64,000 bases of DNA from Hermatobates lingyangjiaoensis (taxonomy: Eukaryota > Arthropoda > Insecta > Hemiptera > Hermatobatidae): NCBI GenBank assembly GCA_026182355.1, contig JAPFBL010000119.1:888501-952500 (forward strand), written 5' to 3'. Under the pieces are notes generated by a model, which saw only the letters and a program-made list of their open reading frames with translations, was not told the DNA's origin and made no database searches. Below are positions 33,304 through 43,143 of the stretch, piece after piece; the stretch's first letter is position 1, and each line of letters opens with the position of its first letter. A program made the position numbers and the translations under genes.

Positions 33304-33716
33304 TATATATATATATATATATAATTTCATACACTTTATTGCACTAATAATGATATTAAATAGCATGATATATCAGAAAATATTCAAATAATAAGTATTT
33401 GGATATCGGTAGTGTTTGAAACGTACTAAAATTCACAAAAATAAATCACACTCAGTTATGTCAACCTTCACCAAAATAAGAAAAATAAATGGCAGTTTGG
33501 AAGAAAAGACAGCTTTCAATTAAACCAAACATTTCTAAACCTAAAAATGAGTATTTTCAGAGAATCAATGAGTTTAATAATTTCCCATGATTTTAATTTA
33601 ATTCCATAGAAAAAAAATATATGTATATATAGAAAAAGGATATAAGTGTAACATACACATTGATATATATCAATGTTTTCTTATCTCGGCCACATATATT
33701 GAACACTTATTTTCTT

Positions 33717-33872
33717 TTTTATCGAGGTTTTTTTTAACACCTTTAAGCCAACGTTTCGTCTATATTTGTAGATTTCTGAATGTAACCCTGAAGATGTCTA
33801 AAATATAAACGAAACGTCGGCTTAAAGGTGTTGTATTGCTTGAAGCTAGACCAAACCTCTATAAAAAAAATA
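33717..33872. mobile_element. palindromic hammerhead module, family G
   Basis: The left arm (minus) begins TATCGAGGTTTTTTTTAAC and the right arm (plus) ends GCTAGACCAAACCTCTATA; both carry the CACCTTTAAGCC / GGCTTAAAGGTG pair. The plus ribozyme at 33784-33823 has core CUGAAGA, an unpaired U, GU/AC of stem II, GAA, ACGU and C, but one stem I base has changed (ACC against GGC). The minus one is more decayed. TATA-rich sequence follows at 33872-33905. Confidence 0.7.
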
Positions 33873-33889
33873 AGTATATATATATGTAT

Positions 33890-35900
33890 ATATATATAAT
33901 GTATGTATATAACCAATTTCCTGGTTATATAGAGACATACTTCTCTCTTTTCCCGTTAAGATCGATTTTTCAAAAATTTGAGTTCGTTTGTGTTTTTGTT
34001 CGCCTGTTTTAGATTCGCGATGATGCATAGGTGTATATCCTAGCCTTAACTAATATGTGTGCTCTCTTATTCGATTTTGAACTTTATATATATATATATA
34101 TATATATAATGATTAATTAATTTCGTTGAAATACTCCAAACGAATGCTACAAAAGCAGAAAACCAGACATATAATTTGCCTTTGGGCAAATATAAGGATA
34201 TTTATCTTTACTAATACTTCACCTCTTTCTGACATGTATTCCAACTGAAATGTTTTTAATGAACAACAAGGAAGTGTACAACCTAATCTTGAACGTTAAC
34301 CTGTAGTATGACCATCATTATAAAAATGACTTTAGTTGCGTGTAGCTCTGACCTTGCCATTGATAGCTTGTTTTAGATTCCTGATGATGCATAGGTGTGT
34401 ATCCTAGCCTTTAGGCTATCTAGTATTTCGGGTGGCCACTTTAATTCAATCTTTCTTTTGGTCTCATTATTGTAAATAATAATATAAAGTTGTTGAATGA
34501 AATATACATTAGTTGTGAATAGGGAAGTTGAAATTTTTCCAAACACTTAATCAAAGTGTTTATACTTTTTATAAATCCCATTTTTTTTTAACAATACAAA
34601 GACCAATGGCTAAGGTGATTGAAGAGACGTTTCTGTAGCTGCACGATTTTTAAGATATTAATAATTAATATGAGAACATCGAATCTAATATAATAAATTA
34701 TCAACGGCTCTCTCTTTGTTTCGATATAAAAAATATTTTAGAGATGACCAGCATATTATCAATATTCTGAAACTATATACGAGTAAATCAGGCTACTTGG
34801 AAATGTATTATATGAGTGAATTCCGTAATAATGTCACGGGTAACACTTTATATAAATATCGTTTTTAGTACTTTTTTGATCACATTACAAGCCATTCTCC
34901 CTAAGTATATGCTAATAATAAATCAAATCAATACCGCTAATTATATTATTAAATATATAATAGACTTTTTAGACTGTCAGAAGATAAGTGACGAACGTTA
35001 TAGGCGATAAAATATAAAAAAAAAATTATAGCAACATATTTTGCTATATTTGGCATCCTTGTAATGTTTAATTTGTTTGTACTTCATTCTTATCGGTAAA
35101 ATTAACAATCATATATTAATTAATAGTAATTGACAAAAATTATTCTTTTCAAAATTTATGGTTTCTGAAGCACTTGATTTATAGTTCTAATAACAGAAGT
35201 AAGTTTCCATACAAAAGGTTTATTAGAAAACCAATTCAATACTTCTGGTTCATGTACTACAAATATTCAAAACACGTAATGTTATAAGAAATTTTTGTAT
35301 GCAGACTTAACTTTCCAGTGTTATTCGAATTATAAATAAAGATTACACGAAAAATTATTTCACTTCTGATGAGTTAATTCTTGGTAAATTTTTATCTATT
35401 TAAATAAATTTCGTATTAATATGGTAGCTTAATTAGTAGAAATTCTCTATTTGCTTCAAGTTTAGCGAAGTTAGAAAATAAAAATGACAAAACACTTGCA
35501 TGCCAGTGTGTTAAAAAATCTGTTAAATTAAATATGATTATTTGTTCACACATGGAGCCGAAACAAGGGGTGTGGAAAGCTTCGCACATCACTGCATATG
35601 TACTGAGTACATTACAGGTCATAAAGCACTTAACTAATATCTCATCAACTTTGACCTTATCATAGCAATTATATGTCATAATCAGGGCAAGGTGAGGTTA
35701 TCATCTTGAAACCAAATTTCCATTTGTTTTATCCGAAAGTAGCTTGTTTAATAAAATTAAATTTTTAACCTTGAAAACTTTAAAATTTTACTTCTGTGGA
35801 GTGAATTTAAATCAAAAATCAAAAGGAATGCTAAAAGTAGATTTAGAAAGTCACCAAAGCCAATAAAAGAATATTTATTTAAAGATTTATAATTGTATAT
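33890..35900. other. AT-rich DNA, nothing recognised
   Basis: Contains (TA)n at 34085-34109. The phrase CGATGATGCATAGGTGT/ATCCTAGCCTT occurs at about 34018 and again at about 34380, a diverged direct repeat of roughly 40 bp of unknown nature. No exon or RNA gene. Confidence 0.4.
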
Positions 35901-35904
35901 ATGT

Positions 35905-36344
35905 ATAGGTATGTCCTCTAGTCGGAATTCGGTCAATTTTCTACGATAAAAAATCAAACTCTCGTTGCCAACGTTTCTGTTTTATTTAAAACCTTTTTTA
36001 TGGGCAGAAGTAACCTTTTTAACTAAGAAAATGAAATTTACATTATTTAAAGAAACAACAATGTTAACCGGATAAAACCTTCGACTAGACTAATAAGATA
36101 ACATTACAAAATTTATTTTATTTATTTTAACATTATTTTGTAATGTTATCTTATTAGTCTAGTCGAAGGTTTTGTCCGGTTAACATTTTTGTTCCTCTAA
36201 GTAATGTAAATTTCATTTTGTTAGTTGAAAAATTCTTACTTCTATCTATGAAAAAGGTTTTAAATAAAACCGAAACGTTGGCAATGAGAGTTTGATTTTT
36301 TATCCTAGAAAATTGACCGAATCCCAATTAGAGAACATACCTAT
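35905..36344. mobile_element. palindromic hammerhead-derived module, family F
   Basis: A 440-bp palindrome, axis near 36124, arms about 200 bp and still highly similar. Each arm has, 3' to 5', GAGAACATACCTAT, AATTGACCGAAT, GAGAGTTTGATTTTTTATC, then a ribozyme-like segment at about 36248-36283 (plus): UGAAAA, an unpaired A, GGUUUU/AAAACC stem II, GAA, self-complementary ACGU, U. The catalytic G8 is A and C3 is changed, so it should be inactive. The 3' tail continues as ACGGTCGATATATTATTGAA into (TA)n at 36380-36408. The same tail occurs inverted at 54455-54540. Confidence 0.75.
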
Positions 36345-36374
36345 TCTATCAAACGGTCGATATATTATTGAATC

Positions 36375-36408
<34 letters not shown>

Positions 36409-36413
<5 letters not shown>

Positions 36414-37850
36414 ATTCACAGAACGAACACACATAACAGAAATTACAAAAACACACTGCTATATTTTAACCACATCATAATTAGATAGAGAGACAAAGAG
36501 CTGAGTTACTCTGAAGCCAGGCGACGGCTATACATAAATTCTTGAAAATAACACCAAACTTATCTAATATCTGTTTCTACTGTGTTCCTTCGTCTACACA
36601 GTAAAGTATATTTCCTATAGTTGACATGTTCCAAATGCTCACCATTCATTCTTCAGGATATGAATAACTTCTGGGGTGAATGTTTTGGTTTATATGTGCT
36701 AAGTAAACACAGAAGGGGCTTTTATCTTCAAGTTCAAGATAAGCTGTTCATTAACCCTGCTGAGTGAGTGGCCTAGCGGTTTGATTGAACACCTGCAAAG
36801 TCCATGTACTCAATACGGTTGAAATGTCTTTACAATTCTGTTACTACTTTCAATCTTTCAATTTATAGTGGTTTCAGTCTTTGAAAAAGTATGGCTTCCA
36901 AAATTGTTAGGTTGTGTTGGTTACTTCCTTTTCCATTATTATCGTATTAATTAATTATTAACAATTTACATATATTTATAAATCAAACACAAAAAGATAA
37001 AACTTAGAAAATACTACACTTTGATATTTTGACAAATATGAAAAGAAGACGTTGTCATCAGAAGATGATACGTGATTCACTTGAGGAGAGAAGCCAAAAT
37101 GGGCAATCGCTTTATAGAAGTCGCAGTAAAAGTGATTTTATAAATTTCCACTGATTAATATTTCAATAAACATAAGTATTATCCTTTTAAATATCCAGAG
37201 ACCATAAACCTATCTCATATATGTCACAACTAGTTCAATCCATACAATCACAGTGACTCCTGTAGTTAATGAACAAGTATTGTAAACATATATTTCTTAG
37301 CAGAGGAAGCGTTAGTCTTAGCTCCATGGTTATACGTGCACTTGAAATAACAAGCCTGCCCTAATCAACCAAGCCCATGATATATAGCTGCCCTAATGCG
37401 AAATGGATTAATTCTGCTTGAATCAGAGAAATAAATCTCCCCGAGCTAAAATGGCCTTCAAAATGTTAGCAGTTAATTAGTTGTATATGTGCTTTTAAAA
37501 TGTAATTTTTCTTTCATTTAATTACAATATAAAATAAATCCTAATTTTTTTTCAGGTTGAATAAGATTTTTTTTGGGAAGTAACTTTTATACCACGTGTT
37601 TCTTGTGAAATCTTCTATTACAAGTTCATGTATGATTATTTGAAAGAATTAACAAAAGGAAAAACAAAAATTGAACTTACATAGTAATATTACAATCATC
37701 TAAACGGCTGAAATGTTAAAAAGTGATATTTTTTTTACTTCTTATATATTTTCTAACTTGTAATCGTATTCGTTCTTAAACTGTTCTTTAATATTACTTG
37801 CAGTTGCGTCTATAACCTGCTTGGTCTCCCTTTCTCTTCCTTATATATAT
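36409..37850. other. AT-rich DNA with decayed module and tRNA-like fragments
   Basis: 36409-36540 is a decayed minus-strand family D relative (ACTATATTTTAACCACATC). 36765-36845 has TGGCCTAGCGG and CGGTTGAAATG, like worn A and B boxes of a tRNA-derived SINE. 37022-37085 holds a minus-strand CTGATGACAACG without a complete core. Nothing else was identified. Confidence 0.35.
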
Positions 37851-38024
37851 ATAAATAAGTCGTTATCAGACTTTGGAGCGATTCACAGTTATTCCTGACG
37901 ACGAGGATATCGAATTATAGTACTGACTTTGAGTGATTTATTTTCTGTGTGTTCTTTTGAAAATTCTTGCTTATTCAGTTCGAGTTATCGTTTCATTTAA
38001 TTGGTTATATATATATATATATAT

Positions 38025-38255
38025 AAACTAGAATTTAAAAAAGAACACATAGAAAGGAAACCACTGAACTCACTACTATATTTCGATGTCCTCGTCTTTA
38101 GGAAAAGAAGTGAATCGCTCCAAAGGCTGATAACGACAGTGAGTCGTTATCAGCCTTTGGAGCGATTCACTTCTTTTCCTAAAGACGAGTACATCGAAAT
38201 ATAGTAGTGAGTTCAGTGGTTTCCTTTCTATGTGTTCTTTTTTAAATTCTAGTTT
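38025..38255. mobile_element. palindromic family D module
   Basis: A 231-bp palindrome with axis at about 38140 (AGTGA between GATAACGAC and GTCGTTATC). The ribozyme core in both arms reads CUAAAGA instead of CUGAAGA, so G5 is lost. The second copy at 40693-40922 has the intact core, so this is a later change copied to both arms, presumably by conversion between them. Confidence 0.85.
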
Positions 38256-38308
38256 ATTCAGTTCGAAGAATCGTTTCTCTAATTATATATATATATATAT
38301 ATATATAT

Positions 38309-38430
38309 GTTTCATGCTAGTAGCTTGGTGTCCCTATCTCTCCTGATGACGGTTCAACCGAAAATTGTTAAGCGTTTGTGATTTACGTAAAACGTATGTT
38401 GTCCTTTTGGATCGTTTTCCTGTTTACAAT
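38309..38430 (+). mobile_element. family A hammerhead module
   Basis: CTTGGTGTCCCTATCTCTCC, core CUGAUGA at 38343-38349, unpaired C, GGU/ACC, GAA, AAUU, then G where a non-G base is required before the cut. It ends GGATCGTTTTCCTGTTTACA at (TA)n 38429-38446. The copy in the second S repeat (40983-41106) shares this G, so both should cleave poorly. Confidence 0.75.
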
Positions 38431-38446
38431 ATATATATATATATAT

Positions 38447-39427
38447 GTTTTATTAAAAGTAATTCCCAATTTAACTTTTACACTTTTTCTTATCCGTTTT
38501 TCAAGTGTTCTCATACTTGACTTCCACGGTTCTGGAACTAAAAACATAAGTTCACCAAAATTTTTATTACTATACACCGACATGTTTCGGTCATCGTTGA
38601 CCATTTTCAAGGTTAAAGAATATATAAAATTATTAATGATCGAAAAGTGAATAACAATTAAAATAAACTAAAATAAACATAACGAGTCCATAACACATAT
38701 TCACAACTAGGGAGGTTATCAAAGGTAAAGGTATGTTGAGGTTTCACCAGGCTCTTGGTTACCTTCCATCTGGGAAGGTAATCGATTAACTTCTATACCT
38801 CTCCCAGACTGGTTCGCCTTCTGACTGCCTTCATATAATTTTAGAATTCTTGAAAATCCTCCTCCTTGGCTGTTAATACTAGGTTGCTTTTCGAGGATCA
38901 AGATAGCTTCCAAAATTTGCAATCTGGTGTGGTCATGTTCTTGTTGTAATATTACAGTATTGTCTGTTAACATTTCCCTGGTTAATTGCACTCCATGTGT
39001 TAACCTAACGTGCTCTTTGGGTCCTCCGGATGCCAGATGCATGGTGAGCCTTCGTGAAAGCGTGGTTGTGGTGGAACCAACATATTTCGAGCGTAGGGAC
39101 TCGCAGTTCCCTAATTTGCAGTTAAACTCGTATACAACATTAGTTCTCTGAAGGGTTGCTTTCTTTTGTGGGTTGTTCGTAATTACCATTCTTGAAGTGG
39201 CAGAGTTGGCATAGTAAATTCGTAATTCTAATCTGTCATCTGGCTTGAGGCATGATGTATTATTCTTAATAATTCCTTTTAGTATACGTTCATCCGTTTT
39301 TATAAGCTTCCGAAAACTGGTTTTTATAATATACTAAATGTGTTGCGCCTTTGTTTTCGGGATTCTGTTGAATATCACTACCATGAAGTTTGTTCAGGCA
39401 ACCTTTCAAGATGGAATCGAATTGTCG
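38447..39427 (-). pseudogene. Penelope-like element 3' region with GIY-YIG endonuclease, left arm
   Basis: Inverted copy of the right arm at 39439-40458. The frame at 38719-39189 (minus) encodes VVYEFNCKLGNC and KYVGSTTTTLSRRLTMHLAS, the GIY-YIG signature (VY...YVG, then Arg and His), followed by ILEAILILEKQPSI. One extra T in a T run near 39300 breaks the upstream frame, and a 13-bp deletion lies beyond the stop. The outer 3' end stops at GTTTTATTAAAAG, lacking about 25 bp that the right arm retains, and abuts (TA)n. No reverse transcriptase sequence is present. Confidence 0.85.
38576..38613 (-). ncRNA. hammerhead-like motif inside the PLE, left arm
   Basis: Minus strand: ACC/GGU stem I, UUGAAAA in the place of CUGANGA (C3 and G8 changed), unpaired U, GGUC/GACC stem II, GAA, self-complementary ACAUGU, C. 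Layout and pairing match the short modules, but loss of G8 should abolish cleavage. The same changes are in all three copies here (also 40264-40301 and 43970-44007). Confidence 0.55.
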
Positions 39428-39438
39428 GATATAGTAAT
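39428..39438. other. axis of the first PLE palindrome
   Basis: The 11-bp spacer GATATAGTAAT separates the two arms (ATTGTCG to the left, CGACAAT to the right). The identical spacer is at 43133-43143. A single frame at 39340-40071 crosses the axis, so its first 30 or so residues are an artefact of reading the left arm backwards. Confidence 0.9.
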
Positions 39439-40456
39439 CGACAATTCGATTCCATCTTGAAAGGTTGCCTGAACAAACTTCATGGTAGTGATATTCAACA
39501 GAATCCCGAAAACAAAGGCGCAACACATTTAGTATATTATAAAAACCAGTTTTCGGAAGCTTATAAAACGGATGAACGTATACTAAAAGGAATTATTAAG
39601 AATAATACATCATGCCTCAAGCCAGATGACAGATTAGAATTACGAATTTACTATGCCAACTCTGCCACTTCAAGAATGGTAATTACGAACAACCCACAAA
39701 AGAAAGCAACCCTTCAGAGAACTAATGTTGTATACGAGTTTAACTGCAAATTAGGGAACTGCGAGTCCCTACGCTCGAAATATGTTGGTTCCACCACAAC
39801 CACGCTTTCACGAAGGCTCACCATGCATCTGGCATCCGGAGGACCCAAAGAGCACGTTAGGTTAACACATGGAGTGCAATTAACCAGGGAAATGTTAACA
39901 GACAATACTGTAATATTACAACAAGAACATGACCACACCAGATTGCAAATTTTGGAAGCTATCTTGATCCTCGAAAAGCAACCTAGTATTAACAGCCAAG
40001 GAGGAGGATTTTCAAGAATTCTAAAATTATATGAAGGCAGTCAGAAGGCGAACCATCTGGGAGAGGTATAGAAGTTAATCGATTACCTTCCCAGATACAA
40101 ATGACGGATGGAAGGTAACCAAGAGCCTGGTGAAACCTCAACATACCTTTACCTTTGATAACCTCCCTAGTTGTGAATATGTGTTATGGACTCGTTATGT
40201 TTATTTTAGTTTATTTTAATTGTTATTCACTTTTCGATCATTAATAATTTTATATATTCTTTAACCTTGAAAATGGTCAACGATGACCGAAACATGTCGG
40301 TGTATAGTAATAAAAATTTTGGTGAACTTATGTTTTTAGTTCCAGAACCATGGAAGTCAAGTATGAGAACACTTGAAAAACGGATAAGAAAAAGTGTAAA
40401 AGTTAAATTGGGCATTACTTTTAATAAAACGGTATAAATGAAGGCCTGCTCCCCAA

Positions 40457-40458
<2 letters not shown>
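39439..40458 (+). pseudogene. Penelope-like element 3' region with GIY-YIG endonuclease, right arm
   Basis: True element sequence begins at the axis. The open frame (to 40071) reads LNKLHGSDIQQNPENKGATH, a linker, RMVITNNPQKKATLQRTNVV, then the GIY-YIG endonuclease YEFNCKLGNC, KYVGSTTTTLSRRLTMHL, a His-containing stretch and LEAILILEKQPSIN. In PLEs this domain nicks the target for reverse transcription. A 2-bp loss (GAACCATCTGGG against GAACCAGTCTGGG elsewhere) cuts the frame short. Further 3' a second frame keeps NMSVYSNKNFGELMFLVPEP and an element end TAAATGAAGGCCTGCTCCCC before (TA)n. The reverse transcriptase is missing because the copy is 5'-truncated at the axis. Confidence 0.85.
40264..40301 (+). 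ncRNA. hammerhead-like motif inside the PLE, right arm
   Basis: Same fold as at 38576-38613: ACC/GGU, UUGAAAA, unpaired U, GGUC/GACC, GAA, ACAUGU, C. It overlaps the coding stretch for KMVNDDRNMSVYS, so the RNA and protein may constrain each other. Confidence 0.55.

Positions 40459-40459
<1 letters not shown>

Positions 40460-40521
<62 letters not shown>
40460..40521. repeat. (TA)n tract
   Basis: About 62 bp of TA with a few phase slips, between the PLE 3' end and direct repeat S copy 2. Confidence 0.95.
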
Positions 40522-40526
<5 letters not shown>

Positions 40527-40944
40527 GTCGTTATCAGTCTTTGGAGCGATTCACAGTTATTCCTGACGACGAGGATATCAAATTATAGTACTGACTTTGA
40601 GTGATTTATTTTCTGTGTGTTCTTTTTGAAAATTTTGCTTATTCAGTTCGAGTTTCGTTTCATTTAATTGGTTTTATTATATATATATATATAAACTAGT
40701 ATTTAAAAAAGAACACATAGAAAGGAAACCCTGAACTCACTACTATATTTCGATGTCCTCGTCTTCAGGAAAAGAAGTGAATCGCTCCAAAGGCTGATAA
40801 CGACTCACTGTCGTTATCAGCCTTTGGAGCGATTCACTTCTTTTCCTGAAGACGAGGACATCGAAATATAGTAGTGAGTTCAGTGGTTTCCTTTCTATGT
40901 GTTTTTTTTTAAATACTAGTTTATTCAGTTCGATTAATCGTTTC

Positions 40945-40985
<41 letters not shown>

Positions 40986-41117
40986 GTTTCATGCTAGTAG
41001 CTTGGTGTCCCTATTTCTCCTGATGACGGTTCAACCGAAAATTGTTAAGCGTTTGTGATTTACGTAAAACGTTTGTTGTCCTTTTGGATCGTTTTCCTGT
41101 TTACAATATATATATAT
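40520..41117 (+). repeat. direct repeat S, copy 2 (partner 37853-38440)
   Basis: Same module order as copy 1: a plus-strand family D unit (40525-40676), a family D palindrome (40693-40922) and a family A unit (40983-41106), with (TA)n between. The flanking of a PLE inverted pair by S copies resembles the terminal repeats or partial tandem copies that PLEs often show, but S consists of several different module families. Confidence 0.85.
40693..40922. mobile_element. palindromic family D module with intact cores
   Basis: A 230-bp palindrome, axis near 40807, between (TA)n at 40678-40692 and 40950-40980. The right-arm ribozyme at 40836-40878 has core CUGAAGA (40846-40852), unpaired C, GA/UC stem II with a GGACA loop, GAA (40863-40865), AUAU (40866-40869) and A. 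The left arm (40737-40779) is its mirror. Outer stem I pairing is CACU/AGUG; the related unit at 40550 has CAGU/ACUG instead, a compensating change. Confidence 0.8.
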
Positions 41118-41125
41118 ACATAAAT

Positions 41126-41336
41126 CATATGTTTAAACCACAATAGGAATGGGAAAAAATACTAAGATCTTCTAACCGTAACAAGCGGTCTTTGTCAGAG
41201 TCAAATCTCAACGTTGAGTTTGACTCTGACGAAGACCTCTTATTACGGCTGAAAGATCGTAGCCTTTTTTCTGACTTCTTATTGTTGTTTGAACATTGAT
41301 TGTTATTTCATGTGCATATTGTAAATATATGTACAT

Positions 41337-41337
<1 letters not shown>
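41126..41337. mobile_element. palindromic family E hammerhead module
   Basis: Palindrome from GTTTAAACCACAAT to ATTGTTGTTTGAAC, with the plus-strand tail TTATTTCATGTGCATATTG. Plus ribozyme at 41222-41264: GACU/AGCC stem I worn, core CUGACGA intact, unpaired A, GACC stem II worn, GAA, AGAUCG (symmetry lost). The minus one has a changed G8 (CUGACAA). The duplicate is at 44229-44440. Confidence 0.75.
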
Positions 41338-41368
<31 letters not shown>

Positions 41369-41370
<2 letters not shown>

Positions 41371-41562
41371 ATGATCAAACCACAATAAGAAATGGGAAAA
41401 CAAGACTAAGATCTTTCAACCGTAACAAGCGGTATTCGTCAGAGTCAAAAACCCAACTGACGAAGACCGCTTGTTACGGTTGAAAGATCTTAGTCTTGTT
41501 TTCCCATTTCTTATTGTGGTTTGATCATTGATTGTTGTTTCACGTGTTTATGTGAAATCCTT
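41369..41562. mobile_element. palindromic family E hammerhead module, best preserved pair
   Basis: A 162-bp near-perfect palindrome at 41369-41530 (CAATGATCAAAC to GTTTGATCATTG), then the tail TTTCACGTG...GTGAAAT, itself a short hairpin, ending at TA repeats. It is absent from the other copy of repeat D, where only a short TA run is found, so it inserted into (TA)n after, or was lost since, the duplication. This gives an empty-site comparison within the window. Confidence 0.85.
41404..41446 (-). ncRNA. hammerhead ribozyme motif, family E
   Basis: Minus strand: stem I GACU/AGUC, core CUGACGA, unpaired A, stem II of the GACCG/CGGUU type with one substitution, a CUUGUUA loop, GAA, six-base self-complementary AGAUCU, U before the cut. 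The plus-strand partner (41457-41495) has everything except the 5' strand of stem I, because the palindrome axis lies there. Confidence 0.7.
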
Positions 41563-41944
41563 TTATATATATATATGCTTATATAATATTGATTTTTTTA
41601 TTTACTTTAAATTCCGTTCTTAATCAATAATACATTTTGTATAATTGTTCATAATCAATTTGCAATATTTTGTATAATATATTTATTAATTGTATTTTTG
41701 TTATTATTATACTAAACATCTTTTGTTACTACTGTATTTAACGTTAAAGAATGGAATGTGTGTGGCGATGCTTGAAAATAATTAAAAAAAATATATGTAA
41801 TGATATGGCATTTACAGTTATTGTGAATATATTATAGTTTTATATGTAATTAGCATTTACGCACAATTATAGCTTATCTAATTAGTTAAAAAAATATGAA
41901 CCTCTATGTTTTTATTTTTAAGAATTTCAAGGAAAATAGAAGTA

Positions 41945-42370
41945 AATATAATACTGTGGTGTTGTTTACATTGCATGCTAGTATGCCAGAAAAAGTGGCC
42001 TTGGAGATATCTGCAGCAGTATGCAAATAGAAAGTAGTTATAAAAGGAAGGTAAAGGAGGATTAGCTAAGTAGGGGGCAGGAACCGAGTATAAAATGTGG
42101 CCTTGAAGAGAGAGTCCCGTGTTGGATGAGCAACAAAACATATCAACACTTGTTCTCGCAAGTAGAGCAACTGAACCACCTGTACTCAAGTACAAATAGG
42201 TCAGTGGAGCTGAGAGGGCTGCTTCGACTTGTAGTGTTTGACAATATTCGGTTTCACCTTGTACATGTCGCTAAAAATACATTACGTTAGTGCAAGCTTC
42301 AGTTACCATAGATATCCAGTATAGACACACGGAAGTATTGTGTTCAGGTCAAAACATTAATACAGAGTTC
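41945..42370. other. GC-richer LTR-like stretch in repeat D
   Basis: Stands out in base composition, has GAGTATAAAATGTGG (a TATA-like word) near the middle and GTTACATTGCATGC-like words at the left. It could be a solo LTR of a gypsy-type element or an unrelated unique segment. I could not define TG...CA ends or a target duplication. A minus-strand frame (41878-42195) is not convincing as a gene. Confidence 0.3.
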
Positions 42371-42601
42371 ACAACCAAAATACAGGTTTTGAGATCCTAC
42401 ATATAATTTCAAATCAAAAAATGAACCCATACCACTAGTTTCATCATTTTCTCCTTTTTTTCAGTTATTTATAAGTTCCTTCATACCTTATTTTTCTTTC
42501 TATTATTTTTTCACTTATTTTTATTCATCATTAATGGTGCTGCCCCATTAATAATGATAAAATGGGGAACGAAGTAATCGTACGGAGCAGCAGGGGCATC
42601 T

Positions 42602-42686
42602 TGGCAGGATGATATCTACTCTGTTTGAAATCCTTGAAAATAGTCGACGGAGATCGAAACATTTCAGTGTATATTTAGTAAAAAAT
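42602..42686 (+). pseudogene. second-family PLE C-terminal fragment, truncated
   Basis: Same as the start of 45435-45530: FEILENSRRRSKHFSVYLVK in one frame, with a hammerhead-like run CCTTGAAAATAGTC ... GATCGAAACATTTC. The fragment ends abruptly in AAAAATGTT, where the first-family PLE left arm begins; the shared GTT at the junction suggests microhomology joining. Confidence 0.65.
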
Positions 42687-43132
42687 GTTAATTGCACTCC
42701 ATGTGTTAACCTAACGTGCTCTTTGGGTCCTCCGGATGCCAGATGCATGGTGAGCCTTCGTGAAAGCGTGGTTGTGGTGGAACCAACATATTTCGAGCGT
42801 AGGGACTCGCAGTTCCCTAATTTGCAGTTAAACTCGTATACAACATTAGTTCTCTGAAGGGTTGCTTTCTTTTGTGGGTTGTTCGTAATTACCATTCTTG
42901 AAGTGGCAGAGTTGGCATAGTAAATTCGTAATTCTAATCTGTCATCTGGCTTGAGGCATGATGTATTATTCTTAATAATTCCTTTTAGTATACGTTCATC
43001 CGTTTTATAAGCTTCCGAAAACTGGTTTTTATAATATACTAAATGTGTTGCGCCTTTGTTTTCGGGATTCTGTTGAATATCACTACCATGAAGTTTGTTC
43101 AGGCAACCTTTCAAGATGGAATCGAATTGTCG
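42687..43132 (-). pseudogene. PLE GIY-YIG region, left arm of second palindrome, truncated
   Basis: Nearly identical to 38995-39427 and to the mirror of 43144-43590. The outer part beyond GTTAATTGCACTCC is missing, so the endonuclease frame (42548-43231 minus, which also crosses the axis) loses its C-terminal third and runs into unrelated sequence. It lacks the extra T found in the first palindrome's left arm. Confidence 0.8.
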
Positions 43133-43143
43133 GATATAGTAAT
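43133..43143. other. axis of the second PLE palindrome
   Basis: The same 11-bp spacer GATATAGTAAT as at 39428-39438, with the same flanking ATTGTCG/CGACAAT. Two independent foldback events would be unlikely to stop at the same base, so the palindrome was probably copied as a unit. Confidence 0.9.

Larger units (their letters stand above)
37853..38440 (+). repeat. direct repeat S, copy 1 (partner 40520-41117)
   Basis: About 590 bp made of three modules in the same order as the second copy: a plus-strand family D unit (AATAAGTCGTTATCAG), a family D palindrome and a family A unit, each separated by (TA)n. The two copies flank the first inverted PLE pair. Small differences between them lie mainly in TA length and single bases. 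Confidence 0.85.
41126..42686 (+). repeat. direct repeat D, copy 1 (partner 44226-45530)
   Basis: A segment with a family E palindrome at the left, an AT-rich stretch, a GC-richer LTR-like stretch (about 41945-42370) and a second-family PLE fragment at the right. The partner lacks the extra family E palindrome at 41369-41562 and a roughly 45-bp insertion near 42555-42597; otherwise the two are nearly identical. Together they bracket the second PLE palindrome. Confidence 0.85.

Noticed and set aside
39340..39438. N-terminal part of the frame crossing the PLE palindrome axis
   Set aside because: Before the axis the frame reads the opposite arm backwards; it is not part of the PLE protein.
41945..42370. 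Solo LTR of a gypsy-type retrotransposon
   Set aside because: No TG...CA ends, polyadenylation signal or target duplication could be fixed, so it is listed only as LTR-like.
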